Assembly: GCF_022347765.1 (NCBI RefSeq)
Contig: NZ_JAKRFZ010000011.1
Span: 1-64,000, forward strand
Reading direction: 5' to 3'
From: Pseudoalteromonas sp. OOF1S-7
GTDB lineage: Bacteria; Pseudomonadota; Gammaproteobacteria; Enterobacterales; Alteromonadaceae
DNA: 64,000 bases
Each line of letters starts with the position of its first letter. Position 1 is the stretch's first letter. Made by a program: the position numbers and the translations under genes. The notes under the pieces were generated by a model that saw only the letters and a list, made by a program, of their open reading frames with translations, did not search any database and was not told the origin of the DNA. This document shows, one piece after another, positions 55,722-64,000 of this stretch.

Positions 55722-56930
55722 ATGAAATTATCAGTTCTTGCGCTTGGCCTCAGTGCCGCCCTAATCAGCAGCTTTGCTGCAAATGCCGGTGACAACCTGA
55801 TCACCAATGGTTCTTTTGAACAGTCAGATACCGTTAGCGGTTCCTGGAGCCTGTTTAAAACTTTGCCCGGCTGGAGCCGTAACTCTGCTAAGTTTGAAAT
55901 TCAGACTAACCGCCTTGGCCTTATTCAGGCGCAGGATGGCGAACAATATCTGGAGCTGGATTCAACCCGTAACTACAGCGCGTACCAAAGTGTTGCAACA
56001 GAAGCTGGCAAGCAGTATGTCGTGAGCTTCTACTATTCACCGCGTGTCACCAATAACGCAGATACCAATAAAGCAACCGTATACTGGGACGATCAGGTCA
56101 TCGCAGAGCTAAACGGTACGCAACGAGGCTGGCAACATTACACTATCACGGTAACGGCAAACAGTGACGTAAGTACGCTGAAATTTGAAGGTGCGGGCAC
56201 CTCAGACTCATACGGTGCATTGCTGGATAACGTGTCGGTTACTGCCGACTGTGTCACTGGCTTATTTGGAATCAATAATTACGGCTCGGCTGAAGGCGGC
56301 TATGTATATCACTTTGATATTGAAGCGGGTCAGTACAGTAAAGTATCAGGCGTGACGCACACTGCATCGAACATCGCGAGCAAAGACGGTGTGCTTTACT
56401 TTATGGAACAGACGGACAGCAAGACCAAAGCATCTACCTTGTGGGCACTAGACCTGAATGGCAATCAGCAGTACAGCATAACCAACGCGACGTCATGGCC
56501 TCTGTATCGCTCTGCGGTCACACCAGATGGCGTGTCTTTACGCAGCACCAGTAAAACCTACATGTACGATTTCGACATGACCAGCGGTGAAAAAACCGTA
56601 CTGGGTAAACTGTCATACCCAGGTGATGACTTCAGCCATGGCGACATTGCTTACTCAGCAGACGGCAACGTCCTGTATGTCTTAACCGGTAAGGCGCTGT
56701 ATACCCTGGATGAAGGCAATATGGAGCTGACCAAGATTGGGGAGCATGGTGTGAACTGGGCATCCGGTCTGGCCATTACAGAAGACGGTACGCTGTACGT
56801 CTCTGGTCGTGAAGACAGCAGCAACGCACAGATCTGGCAAATGAATCCAGACACAGCGGTTGCGACTTTAGTGATGACAGGCCCCGAACACATTAATGAT
56901 CTGACCTTTGTCGATAACTTTTGCCGCTAA
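55722..56930 (+). CDS. Secreted protein, carbohydrate-binding-like domain plus beta-propeller
   Basis: A 402-residue protein with signal peptide (cut after ANA, residue ~22). The first half starts NLITNGSFEQSD and is a jelly-roll typical of DUF642-type domains (about 24-175). The second half has repeats such as GLFGINNYGSAEGGYVYHFD and DIAYSADGNVLYVLTGKALY, fitting a beta-propeller of WD/YVTN type. Such proteins bind polysaccharides or surfaces outside the cell. It has its own terminator. The promoter is not obvious. It may serve the polymer locus next door, but this is a guess. Confidence 0.7.
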   Translation: MKLSVLALGLSAALISSFAANAGDNLITNGSFEQSDTVSGSWSLFKTLPGWSRNSAKFEIQTNRLGLIQAQDGEQYLELDSTRNYSAYQSVATEAGKQYVVSFYYSPRVTNNADTNKATVYWDDQVIAELNGTQRGWQHYTITVTANSDVSTLKFEGAGTSDSYGALLDNVSVTADCVTGLFGINNYGSAEGGYVYHFDIEAGQYSKVSGVTHTASNIASKDGVLYFMEQTDSKTKASTLWALDLNGNQQYSITNATSWPLYRSAVTPDGVSLRSTSKTYMYDFDMTSGEKTVLGKLSYPGDDFSHGDIAYSADGNVLYVLTGKALYTLDEGNMELTKIGEHGVNWASGLAITEDGTLYVSGREDSSNAQIWQMNPDTAVATLVMTGPEHINDLTFVDNFCR

Positions 56931-56968
56931 TCGGCGCCGATAATCGGATTATCTGCTTTATATACCTT

Positions 56969-56996
56969 AAAACCAGCCATTCAGGCTGGTTTTTTT
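56969..56996 (+). terminator. Terminator after the beta-propeller gene
   Basis: An AAACCAGCC/GGCTGGTTT stem (8-9 bp) with a five-base loop is followed by seven Us. The stretch from here to 57222 holds no other gene that I can see. Confidence 0.9.
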
Positions 56997-57222
56997 GTAT
57001 ACAAAAAGTGTCAAACCCAGCTGGTAAGGCTTCCCCATCGCCACCCCACTAGGTATACTGACGCGCTTTTAATGAATAGTTAGTCAACACTGACTGAACT
57101 TGGAAATCATTTGGGGACTGGCCACCCGTTCAAAGTATGTCGGTGATTACTGTCATCAACAGTACCTCCGGTATCGATAATATTAAGGCCAAAACAACAC
57201 ATTTGATTGAAATGGGAATAAT

Positions 57223-58659
57223 ATGAATTCATTACCTAATCGCGGTGAGTTTCTGGGCCACCCAAAAGGCCTGTTCTTACTCTTCGGCACGGAAATGTGG
57301 GAGCGCTTTGGCTACTACGGAATGCGTGCAATTTTGGTTCTTTATCTGGTTGCCCAGGTACAAAATGGTGGCTTCGGCTGGACTAACGCAGATGCACTAA
57401 GCCTGTACGGTACCTTTACCATGGCGGTATACCTGACTCCTTTGATCGGGGGTTGGTTGGCCGACAACGTACTGGGTCAACGAAAAGCCATCATCATTGG
57501 TGGTATCCTGATGGCCGCGGGTCACTTTACTATGGGTATTCCACATGGTCTGGTTGCCGGTATGGAAGAACAAGTCTTCTATGTGGGTCTGGCATTACTA
57601 TGTGCTGGTAACGGTCTGTTCAAACCAAACATTTCAACTATGGTGGGTGATTTGTACCAGGAAGGTGATAAGCGCCGTGACGGTGCCTTCACGATTTTCT
57701 ACATGGGCATCAACTTAGGTGGCGCACTCGGGCCACTTATCGCAGGTTACGTTGCAGCGCAAATCAACTGGCAAGCCGGCTTCATCGCGGCGGGTATCGG
57801 TATGGTGATCTCTGTTGTGATGCAACTACTGTTAAGCCAGAAGTATCTGGGTGACATTGGTGTAGTACCGGCTGCCAAGCTGTCTCAGCAGCAATCTGCC
57901 AGCAACAAGAAAGAACCGCTAACCAGTCAGGAAAAAGACCGCATCCGTGTTATTTTCACCATGAGTGTATTTAGCATCATCTTCTGGATGGGCTTTGAGC
58001 AGGCCGGTGGCCTGATGAACCTGTTCGCCGCTGACTATACCGATCGCATGCTAATGGGTTTTGAAATTCCGGCTTCTTGGTTCCAGTCTCTGAACTCTAT
58101 CTTTATTATTATCTTCGCGCCTCTGGTGGCCATGATCTGGCTTAAGCTGGACAAACGTGAACCCAATTCTCCAGTCAAGTTTGCCATCGCGCTAGTATTC
58201 CTGGCGCTCGGTTTCCTGACGATGATGATGGCGCTGATCACCGAAGGCAGTGATGCCGGTAACCTGCAGATCAGCATGATGTGGCTGGTGCTGTTTTATC
58301 TGTTCCATACCCTGGGTGAGCTGTGTCTGTCGCCAATTGGTCTGTCTATGGTGAGCAAGCTGGCTCCGCTGCGCCTGGCTTCATTATTAATGGGTTTGTG
58401 GTTCCTGTGTACAGCAGTTGCGAACAAAATCGCGGGCTTTGTTGGCTCTTTCATCGGCGAAGGCCAGGAAGCAATGAACAACGCCATGAGCATCTTCATT
58501 GGTCTGGGAGCAACCGCGTTGCTGTCTGCACTGGCAATGTACCTGCTTAGTAACAAGCTGGTTGACTGGATGCATGGCGCTGAAGGGACGAGCGATGAGC
58601 CACACACTCAGGAACATTATCTTGAGAAAGAGTTAGAGATCTCTGGCGAAAGACAGTAA
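57223..58659 (+). CDS. POT family proton-dependent peptide transporter
   Basis: A 478-residue inner-membrane transporter with about 14 helices. The family motifs are clear: the E-x-x-E-R-like start TEMWERFGYYGMRAILVLYL (proton coupling), GGWLADNVLGQRKAIIIGG, and FYMGINLGGALGPLIAGYV (PTR2 signature). It imports di- and tripeptides with protons, like E. coli DtpA/DtpB. It stands alone between terminators. The tail after residue 455 is charged. Confidence 0.93.
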   Translation: MNSLPNRGEFLGHPKGLFLLFGTEMWERFGYYGMRAILVLYLVAQVQNGGFGWTNADALSLYGTFTMAVYLTPLIGGWLADNVLGQRKAIIIGGILMAAGHFTMGIPHGLVAGMEEQVFYVGLALLCAGNGLFKPNISTMVGDLYQEGDKRRDGAFTIFYMGINLGGALGPLIAGYVAAQINWQAGFIAAGIGMVISVVMQLLLSQKYLGDIGVVPAAKLSQQQSASNKKEPLTSQEKDRIRVIFTMSVFSIIFWMGFEQAGGLMNLFAADYTDRMLMGFEIPASWFQSLNSIFIIIFAPLVAMIWLKLDKREPNSPVKFAIALVFLALGFLTMMMALITEGSDAGNLQISMMWLVLFYLFHTLGELCLSPIGLSMVSKLAPLRLASLLMGLWFLCTAVANKIAGFVGSFIGEGQEAMNNAMSIFIGLGATALLSALAMYLLSNKLVDWMHGAEGTSDEPHTQEHYLEKELEISGERQ

Positions 58660-58680
58660 TTTCTGCCTTGTGATTCGTGT

Positions 58681-58709
58681 AAAAGCCACACTAGTTTAGT
58701 GTGGCTTTT
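58681..58709 (+). terminator. Terminator after the peptide transporter
   Basis: A perfect 12-bp stem (58681-58692 with 58698-58709) has AAAA and TTTT edges and is good in both directions. Confidence 0.88.
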
Positions 58710-58727
58710 CCATTTCTGACACCCATT

Positions 58728-58745
58728 TGTAAACTTATTAATACA
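58728..58745 (+). promoter_or_regulatory. TyrR-box-like site, distal, upstream of hpd
   Basis: TGTAAA-N6-AATACA compared with consensus TGTAAA-N6-TTTACA: first half perfect, second 4 of 6. It lies about 360 bases before hpd. The bases between here and 58959 hold nothing else obvious. Confidence 0.4.
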
Positions 58746-58959
58746 CCCAAGTGAAATTCAGCAAAATTTGCGCCAGCCTTTAAATTGGCACCAGTGTGAT
58801 ATCGCTGTCAACAATGAACTTTAAAGTTCTTTTTTTTCATATAGATAAACTTACTCACCAATAAAGTCTCGCTATCAAACAATCTGTTTTATAGAGCAAA
58901 AATCATTTTTTAATCGATAAATTTATCCTGTTCACACAATCCGTATAACCCGGGCAATT

Positions 58960-59008
58960 TGTACGACAGAATTTACATTTTGCACTCTTGCTAATTGATG
59001 CCTATAGC
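58960..59008 (+). promoter_or_regulatory. TyrR box and promoter of hpd
   Basis: TGTACG-N6-TTTACA (58960-58977) matches the TyrR box at 10 of 12 positions. Two bases on, TTGCAC (58980-58985), a 17-bp spacer and TATAGC (59003-59008) form a promoter about 75 bases before the ATG. A box directly upstream of the -35 is a usual place for activation, or for repression by looping with the distal box. Confidence 0.6.
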
Positions 59009-59088
59009 TTCCCCTTTTGCACATTTTGATTAATCATCCACAGCACAAAACAAATAGCGATCCAGTGCTTTTAAGCGGGAGTATGACA

Positions 59089-60135
59089 ATGAGTGAAGTA
59101 ACAAATCCTCTAGGCCTAGTTGGCATTGAGTTTACCGAGTACGCAACACCAGATGCGGACTACATGGAAAAGATTTTTGCCGATTTTGGTTTTTCTAAAC
59201 TGAAAAAGTTCAAAGACAAAGACATTCTGTACTACAACCAGCATGACATTCATTTCCTGCTGAACAAAGAGCGCGGCGGTTTCTCTGCTGAGTTCGCTAA
59301 GAGCCACGGTCCGGCTATCTGCTCAATGGGCTGGCGTGTAGAAGACGCGCAAAAAGCGTTTGAAATCGCTGTTGAGCGCGGTGCAAAACCAGCCACTGAT
59401 TCTACCCACAAAGACTTGCCTTACCCTGCCATCTACGGCATCGGTGACAGCCTGATCTATTTCATCGACGTATTCGGTGACAAAGGTTCAATCTTCGAGC
59501 AAGACTTTGTTGACTTGGAAGAGCAGGTGATTGTTGAAGACAAAGGCTTCCTGCGTATCGACCACCTGACTAACAACGTATACAAAGGCACCATGGAAAC
59601 ATGGGCAAACTTCTACAAAGACGTATTCGGCTTTACTGAAGTACGCTACTTCGACATCAAAGGTCAGAAGACGGCGCTGTTGTCATATGCACTGAAATCT
59701 CCGTGTGGCACCTTCTCTATTCCAATTAACGAAGGTAAAGACGACAACAACAATCAGATCGACGAGTATCTGGACGAATACAATGGCCCGGGCGTACAGC
59801 ATCTGGCGTTTTTGACCAACGACCTGGTTGCATCACTGGACAAGCTTGACCAGACTAACATTGCAACCTTAGACATTGTTGATCACTACTACGACACCAT
59901 CTTTGACCGTGTACCTTGGGTTAAAGAAGACCGTGAAAAGATCAAAGAGCACCAGATCCTGGTAGACAGCCAGAGCGAAGACTGCTACCTGCTTCAGATC
60001 TTCACTAAGAACCTGTTTGGCCCTATCTTTATTGAGATGATCCAGCGTGTTGACGACGGTGGTTTCGGTGAAGGTAACTTCCAGGCACTGTTCGAGTCTA
60101 TCGAACGTGATCAGGAACGCCGCGGCGTGATCTAA
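59089..60135 (+). CDS. hpd: 4-Hydroxyphenylpyruvate dioxygenase
   Basis: A 348-residue iron enzyme that turns 4-hydroxyphenylpyruvate into homogentisate with O2, the second step of tyrosine breakdown. The 2-His-1-carboxylate iron site is His159 (IDHLTNNVYKG), His238 (VQHLAFLTND) and Glu316 (FIEMIQRVDDGG). It has two vicinal-oxygen-chelate domains and the expected length. The frame opens 24 codons earlier, but the ATG at 59089 has GGGAG seven bases before it and the family N-terminus. A TyrR box lies upstream, and a terminator separates it from fahA. Confidence 0.96.
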   Translation: MSEVTNPLGLVGIEFTEYATPDADYMEKIFADFGFSKLKKFKDKDILYYNQHDIHFLLNKERGGFSAEFAKSHGPAICSMGWRVEDAQKAFEIAVERGAKPATDSTHKDLPYPAIYGIGDSLIYFIDVFGDKGSIFEQDFVDLEEQVIVEDKGFLRIDHLTNNVYKGTMETWANFYKDVFGFTEVRYFDIKGQKTALLSYALKSPCGTFSIPINEGKDDNNNQIDEYLDEYNGPGVQHLAFLTNDLVASLDKLDQTNIATLDIVDHYYDTIFDRVPWVKEDREKIKEHQILVDSQSEDCYLLQIFTKNLFGPIFIEMIQRVDDGGFGEGNFQALFESIERDQERRGVI

Positions 60136-60158
60136 TCCTCCTTTGAGAGTAGAAAATT

Positions 60159-60194
60159 AAAAGCAGCTTGGGGCGATGCCTTGTGGCTGCTTTT
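60159..60194 (+). terminator. Terminator between hpd and fahA
   Basis: AAAAGCAGC pairs with GCTGCTTTT (60159-60167 with 60186-60194), with an inner GGC/GCC pairing. It ends about 98 bases before the fahA ATG, so fahA probably has its own promoter or depends on read-through. Confidence 0.7.
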
Positions 60195-60291
60195 GCCGTT
60201 TAATTTGTCTGAGACTCAGATGTTGCATTGAAAAAACAGAACGCTATCACCACATCTGAGAACAGCCTCAAACTTGCAAAAAGGAAAGACC

Positions 60292-61605
60292 ATGTCTTTT
60301 ATCAACGAAACGCACGACATTAATCTGAAGAGCTGGGTTGCCAGCGCCAACCAGGCTGGCACCGATTTCCCTATCCAAAACCTGCCTTTTGCCTCATTCC
60401 GTCGTAAAGACAGCGCAGAAGAGTTCCGTGGCGGCGTTGCCATTGGCGATCAAGTACTGGACCTGGCAGTGGTTGCCGCGGCAGGCATTTTCAGTGGCGA
60501 AGCACAGGACGCAGTAGAAGCGGCCAACGCACCTAAACTGAATGAGTTTATGGGTATGGGTCAGAACTACTGGTCTGCCCTGCGTCTGGCACTGTCTCGT
60601 GCTCTTCGTGAAGGCTCAGAGCAGCAGAGCGCCCTAGAGGCGGCATTGGTTGCACAAGATGACGCTGAATATGCGCTGCCTTGTCACATTGGCGATTACA
60701 CCGATTTCTACACGTCAATCTACCACGCTACTGCGGTAGGTAGTTTGTTCCGCCCGGACAACCCTTTGCTGCCTAACTACAAGTGGGTACCAATCGGTTA
60801 CCACGGCCGTGCTTCTTCAATTGATGTGTCTGGTCAGAGCTTCCCTCGCCCGAAAGGTCAGACGAAAGCACCTGATGCAGATGCACCGTCTTTCGGTCCT
60901 TGTAAGCGCCTGGACTACGAGCTGGAGCTGGGCATCTACCTGGGTAAAGGCAATGAACTGGGTGATTCAATCTCGATTGAAGATGCCGAAAGCCATGTCT
61001 TTGGTTTCTGTCTGTTCAACGACTGGTCTGCCCGTGATCTGCAAGCCTGGGAATATCAGCCGTTAGGCCCGTTCCTGGCGAAAAACTTTGCCTCAACGGT
61101 ATCACCCTGGATTGTCACCACTGAAGCCCTGGCGCCGTATCGCACCAACTGGCACCGTGATGAGCAAGATCCTCAGCCTCTTGACTACCTGGAGTCTGCA
61201 CAAAACCGTGAATCGGGTGCGTTTGATATCCAGATGGACGTACTACTTGAAACAGAGAAAATGCGCGAAGCCAATGCTGCGCCTAGCAAGCTGTCAGAAT
61301 CAAGCTTTAAGCACAGCTACTGGACAGTAGCACAAATGGTGACTCACCACACCGTAAACGGCTGTAACTTCCTGCCGGGCGATATGCTGGGTTCAGGTAC
61401 ACAGTCTGGTCCAGAGCACGAAGAAGCGGGCTCACTGTTAGAGCTATCGCGTGGTGGCAAAGAGACCATCACTCTGAACAATGGCGAAGAGCGTAAGTTC
61501 CTGGAAGATGGCGACAAGGTCATTATGCGCGGCTGGTGTGAAGCCAATGGCTTTGCTCGTATCGGTTTCGGTTCAGTCGAAGGCACTATCCTGCCGGCTA
61601 AGTAA
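60292..61605 (+). CDS. fahA: Fumarylacetoacetase
   Basis: A 437-residue enzyme that splits fumarylacetoacetate into fumarate and acetoacetate, the last step of tyrosine breakdown. Motifs are DYTDFYTSIYHATAVG and VPIGYHGRASSI with the catalytic histidine, and FGPCKRLDYELELGIYLGKG with metal-binding acids. The ATG at 60292 has AAGGAAAG before it; six extra codons upstream are unlikely. Homogentisate dioxygenase (hmgA) and maleylacetoacetate isomerase, which act between hpd and fahA, are not in this window. Confidence 0.95.
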   Translation: MSFINETHDINLKSWVASANQAGTDFPIQNLPFASFRRKDSAEEFRGGVAIGDQVLDLAVVAAAGIFSGEAQDAVEAANAPKLNEFMGMGQNYWSALRLALSRALREGSEQQSALEAALVAQDDAEYALPCHIGDYTDFYTSIYHATAVGSLFRPDNPLLPNYKWVPIGYHGRASSIDVSGQSFPRPKGQTKAPDADAPSFGPCKRLDYELELGIYLGKGNELGDSISIEDAESHVFGFCLFNDWSARDLQAWEYQPLGPFLAKNFASTVSPWIVTTEALAPYRTNWHRDEQDPQPLDYLESAQNRESGAFDIQMDVLLETEKMREANAAPSKLSESSFKHSYWTVAQMVTHHTVNGCNFLPGDMLGSGTQSGPEHEEAGSLLELSRGGKETITLNNGEERKFLEDGDKVIMRGWCEANGFARIGFGSVEGTILPAK

Positions 61606-61676
61606 TCGCAAGCGAAAAACTCGTTCTTGCGAGAATACGCGTTGCGTTACCTCGCAAAAGCTTTTCTATACAAAAC

Positions 61677-61705
61677 AAAGGTGTGCTTAAGTACACCTTT
61701 TTTTT
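61677..61705 (+). terminator. Terminator after fahA
   Basis: An 8-bp stem AAAGGTGT/ACACCTTT (61677-61684 with 61693-61700) is followed by a run of eight Us. Confidence 0.9.
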
Positions 61706-61773
61706 GTAAGTAAATACTGGCTTTTTGCATAAAAATTGTTAAAGTGAGTCGTTATTTTTAATTTTTACGTGTT

Positions 61774-62880
61774 ATGTTTCGCTATATCAAACGCCTGATC
61801 ACATCATTATTTCAACCTAAACAGCTAATGCTGCGCCAGAATGGCCAGGTTAGTCTGATGGTTGTGCCTGGCTGGTTGCAATTTATTGCGCTAGTGCTGG
61901 TTTGTAGTGCTCTTACCTGGTTAGTTATCAGTACATCAGCGTTTTTTAAGCAACAAGACACCGTCAGCGCGCTGCAATCTCAGCTTCAGACACAACAACA
62001 AGCCTGGGCACAAGAAAAACAACAGCTGGCAGAGCGTCTGTCACAGCAGCAGACTCAGCTTGCCACTTTGAACGAACAACACACAGTACTCAGTGAAATT
62101 GTCAGCGCCCTGCCGACATCCATTACAGAGCAGGCAGACGCAGCGGTGTCTTTGCCTGAAAGCCAACAGCCCAGTGATGTGCAACCTGCCGCTGGTGACA
62201 TCAATGACAGCCATGAGTTTGAGGCGCACAGCACTGAGCTGGACGATGCGCAGGCCGCGTTGCTTGAGACATTGCAAACGATTATTTCGGCGCGCCACAA
62301 CCAATTAATGGCCGGGTTTAATGAAGCAGGTCTCTCTTTGAGTACCGACAATAATTCCGCACAGGGTGGTCCTTATCATCAGGTTGATGCAACGCTGTTG
62401 AATGCACACTACACCCAGCTTATCGATGACTCTGTACAACTCAATCAATTAGAGAACTTATTACACTCCACGCCCAAAATGATGCCCGTCGCGCACGACA
62501 AATATTATATTTCCAGCGCGTTTGGCTTTCGCAAAGACCCAATCACAGGTCGCCGTGCCTACCACAAAGGGGTCGATATGGCGGGCTGGCATAAGACCCA
62601 GATCATTGCACCGGCAGATGGCGTGGTCAGTAGAGCCGGTAAAAATGGCGGATACGGTAAGTTTGTTGAAATTAAACATGCGAACGGTATCGTCACGCGT
62701 TATGGTCATTTGCACACCATCAAAGTGAAAAAAGGCCAGACAGTAAAGCAATCTGACGTGATTGCACTGATGGGCAGCACAGGTCGTAGTACCAGTACAC
62801 ACTTGCATTATGAGGTGTTACAGGATAAAAAGCATATAAATCCTGTAAAACTGGCAAGAGTGCTCAAACGTGTTCAATAA
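61774..62880 (+). CDS. Membrane-bound M23 peptidase (murein endopeptidase type)
   Basis: A 368-residue protein with one N-terminal transmembrane helix (about 33-56), a periplasmic coiled coil (about 60-115), a linker and a C-terminal LytM/M23 domain (about 235-365). Zinc ligands are visible in YHKGVDM (His, Asp) and THLHYEV (the last His); the middle segment YGHLHTIKVKKGQTV is typical. The complete set suggests an active peptidoglycan endopeptidase. The stop overlaps the bactofilin start by 11 bases. Pairs of M23 peptidase and bactofilin are common, and the peptidase shapes the wall where the bactofilin scaffold sits. Confidence 0.88.
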   Translation: MFRYIKRLITSLFQPKQLMLRQNGQVSLMVVPGWLQFIALVLVCSALTWLVISTSAFFKQQDTVSALQSQLQTQQQAWAQEKQQLAERLSQQQTQLATLNEQHTVLSEIVSALPTSITEQADAAVSLPESQQPSDVQPAAGDINDSHEFEAHSTELDDAQAALLETLQTIISARHNQLMAGFNEAGLSLSTDNNSAQGGPYHQVDATLLNAHYTQLIDDSVQLNQLENLLHSTPKMMPVAHDKYYISSAFGFRKDPITGRRAYHKGVDMAGWHKTQIIAPADGVVSRAGKNGGYGKFVEIKHANGIVTRYGHLHTIKVKKGQTVKQSDVIALMGSTGRSTSTHLHYEVLQDKKHINPVKLARVLKRVQ

Positions 62881-63244
62881 AAAGAAAAACGCAGTTCCTT
62901 TCTCACTTATTTCTCCCGACACCGAAATCACAGGCAATATCCAGTGCGATGGTGAAATTCAGATCGACGGTAAAGTGATCGGAGACCTCAATGTTGCTCA
63001 GCTTATCATTGGTGAATCTGGGCTGGTGGAAGGCAATATTACCGCCACGCAGGTCCAGGTACGAGGACAAGTCCAGGGTGCGATCAGCGCCGACAGCGTT
63101 ACGCTGGAGCCCAGCGCCAGAGTGACTGGTGATATCGAACACGATACGCTGAGTATTCAGGCCGGTGCACACATTCAGGGCCAGCTGAACCACCGCGCGG
63201 AACCTTCTAATGTCACACCACTGGATAAAGCCAGCGAAGGCTGA
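62870..63244 (+). CDS. Bactofilin
   Basis: A 124-residue cytoskeletal protein with a right-handed beta-helix of repeated GxIxxDG-type turns (GNIQCDGEIQIDGKVIGDL; SARVTGDIEHDTLSIQAGAH). It polymerises without nucleotides and attaches to the inner membrane. It starts with GTG, 11 bases before the peptidase stop, so the two are co-translated. Confidence 0.93.
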   Translation: MFNKKKNAVPFSLISPDTEITGNIQCDGEIQIDGKVIGDLNVAQLIIGESGLVEGNITATQVQVRGQVQGAISADSVTLEPSARVTGDIEHDTLSIQAGAHIQGQLNHRAEPSNVTPLDKASEG

Positions 63245-63377
63245 ACTATCCGAAACAATCCCTCTTGGGTAACACTTATTAACATAAAAACATAGAGTTA
63301 GCCTTTCACTTATGTATCTAATAGTGATACATTTCACGCATATTATTTCATTAGAACGAGCTAATACGGCTCGTTTC

Positions 63378-63538
63378 ATACCAATTTGCTTAATTAAGTG
63401 TTCTATTTTGAGGCGAGAAAATCTGGTCGATAACCAGGCAAAAATTTTGATGTTTAGTCGCTCTAAGTGAGAAATTTTTAACACCGTTAGCGTCATATTT
63501 GCTCCTTCAAATTGAACAGGTATTAAGTGAAACTGGTA
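63378..63538. repeat. MITE-like element with inverted ends
   Basis: The left end ATACCAATTTGCTTAAT (63378-63394) and the reverse complement of the right end, ATACCAGTTTCACTTAAT (63521-63538), match with one substitution and one extra base. The ~160-base body has no open frame, is AT-rich and has several short hairpins. This looks like a non-autonomous repeat; copies elsewhere in the genome would prove it. The rest of 63245-63573 holds only the next gene's SD (AAGGA at 63562-63566). Confidence 0.55.
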
Positions 63539-63573
63539 TCAATACGACACTAAAACGATTAAAAGGATATAAA

Positions 63574-64000
63574 GTGAATAAAGTAGTAATAGGACTAATG
63601 CTGGCTACCGCATCTCTGGGCGCTCAGGCGGCTGAGCTGAGCAAAAGCTACCTTGAAATAGGGTATGGAGAAACCAGTCTGGAAGGTACACCAAACTCTG
63701 TAGATCCCCAGGGGTTCATTATTGCAGGCAGCTATGAATTTGCTAATGGCATCTTCATGGGCCTCAAAATCGATCAACACTCAGACAGCCTGAATGTGCT
63801 CGACGACCTGTTCGATGATGATTACGACGTTGATGAAACCACCTTTAATCTGGGCTACATTCTGCGCGCGACAGACAATGGTCGTCTGGCGGTGGGCGCT
63901 CAGATTGGTGAGTTTGAAGTTTCAACGAAGAATGCTAACTCAACAATAGATACGCGTCGCCTGTACGGTGAGTACGAATACGCCTTTTCCAAGCGCATTA
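63574..64000 (+). CDS. Outer-membrane beta-barrel protein (partial, 5' end)
   Basis: A GTG start with AAAGGA 7-8 bases upstream opens a frame that runs off the window's end after 142 codons. A signal peptide (cut after AQA, residue ~18) is followed by alternating strands (SYLEIGYGETSLEG; FIIAGSYEFANGIFMGLKID; TTFNLGYILRATDNGRLAVG) as in small OmpX/Ail or porin-like barrels. No further naming is possible without the rest. Confidence 0.75.
   Translation, partial: MNKVVIGLMLATASLGAQAAELSKSYLEIGYGETSLEGTPNSVDPQGFIIAGSYEFANGIFMGLKIDQHSDSLNVLDDLFDDDYDVDETTFNLGYILRATDNGRLAVGAQIGEFEVSTKNANSTIDTRRLYGEYEYAFSKRI

Noticed and set aside
57000..57222. Riboswitch or small RNA upstream of the peptide transporter
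   Set aside because: I looked for strong paired stems and known riboswitch cores and found none.
62903..63496. 197-codon minus-strand frame over bactofilin and the repeat
   Set aside because: It covers the antisense of bactofilin and the AT-rich element, with a composition unlike its neighbours and no SD.

Overview
The window is about 64 kb of a marine gammaproteobacterial chromosome, most probably Pseudoalteromonas or a close Alteromonadales relative. Supporting evidence: the 5' end of a 16S gene and an E. coli-like rrn P1 promoter; the order tRNA-fMet-rimP-nusA-infB-rbfA-truB-rpsO-pnp-nlpI; a TyrR/tyrosine-catabolism module; a six-gene Mrp antiporter; and many short SD-led genes with rho-independent terminators. 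There is no phage, IS element, CRISPR array or plasmid backbone.

Layout. Positions 1-117 hold the 5' end of 16S rRNA on the minus strand, with its leader and promoter to about 600. Minus-strand housekeeping genes follow: cnoX, topB, a methyl-accepting chemotaxis protein, and a translationally coupled mnhA(B)CDEFG cation/proton antiporter operon. From 23.7 kb down to 12.2 kb runs the classical translation/RNA operon: tRNA-fMet, rimP, nusA, infB, rbfA, truB, rpsO, pnp and nlpI, ending with a zincin-type metalloprotease just after nlpI. From 24 to 36 kb is a mixed accessory region: delta-type carbonic anhydrase, a very divergent globin, a lipoprotein, DUF3019 and MipA/OmpV genes, a three-gene secreted-enzyme operon (Zn-phospholipase C-like, parvulin-like, membrane coiled coil), a DapE-like peptidase, a receiver-PilZ protein, OmpW, a thioesterase and tyrR.

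The standout is 36.5-55.3 kb: seven head-to-tail plus-strand genes, nearly all overlapping by 1-14 bases, with about 19 kb of coding sequence. Three carry hallmarks of the poly-gamma-glutamate machinery: a CapA/PgsA-like lipoprotein, a membrane protein with two tandem CapC/PgsC units, and a CapB/PgsB-type amide ligase. These are greatly enlarged. Between and around them are a CHASE2-like/GAF/PAS sensor without an output domain, an inner-membrane-anchored periplasmic protein, a secreted hydrolase-like protein whose fold also seems to occur twice, degenerate, in the CapC protein, and a 1446-residue secreted protein with a helical-repeat middle and a beta-barrel-like C-terminus. I infer an envelope-spanning system that makes and exports a poly(amino acid), in which the barrel protein would play the part PgaA or BcsC plays for exopolysaccharides. 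The polymer itself cannot be told from the sequence.

The window ends with a secreted beta-propeller protein, a POT peptide transporter, hpd and fahA (tyrosine breakdown, no hmgA between them, TyrR-box-like sites upstream), an M23 peptidase-bactofilin pair, a MITE-like repeat and the start of an outer-membrane protein. TyrR-box-like sites near both tyrR and hpd suggest a local regulatory loop.
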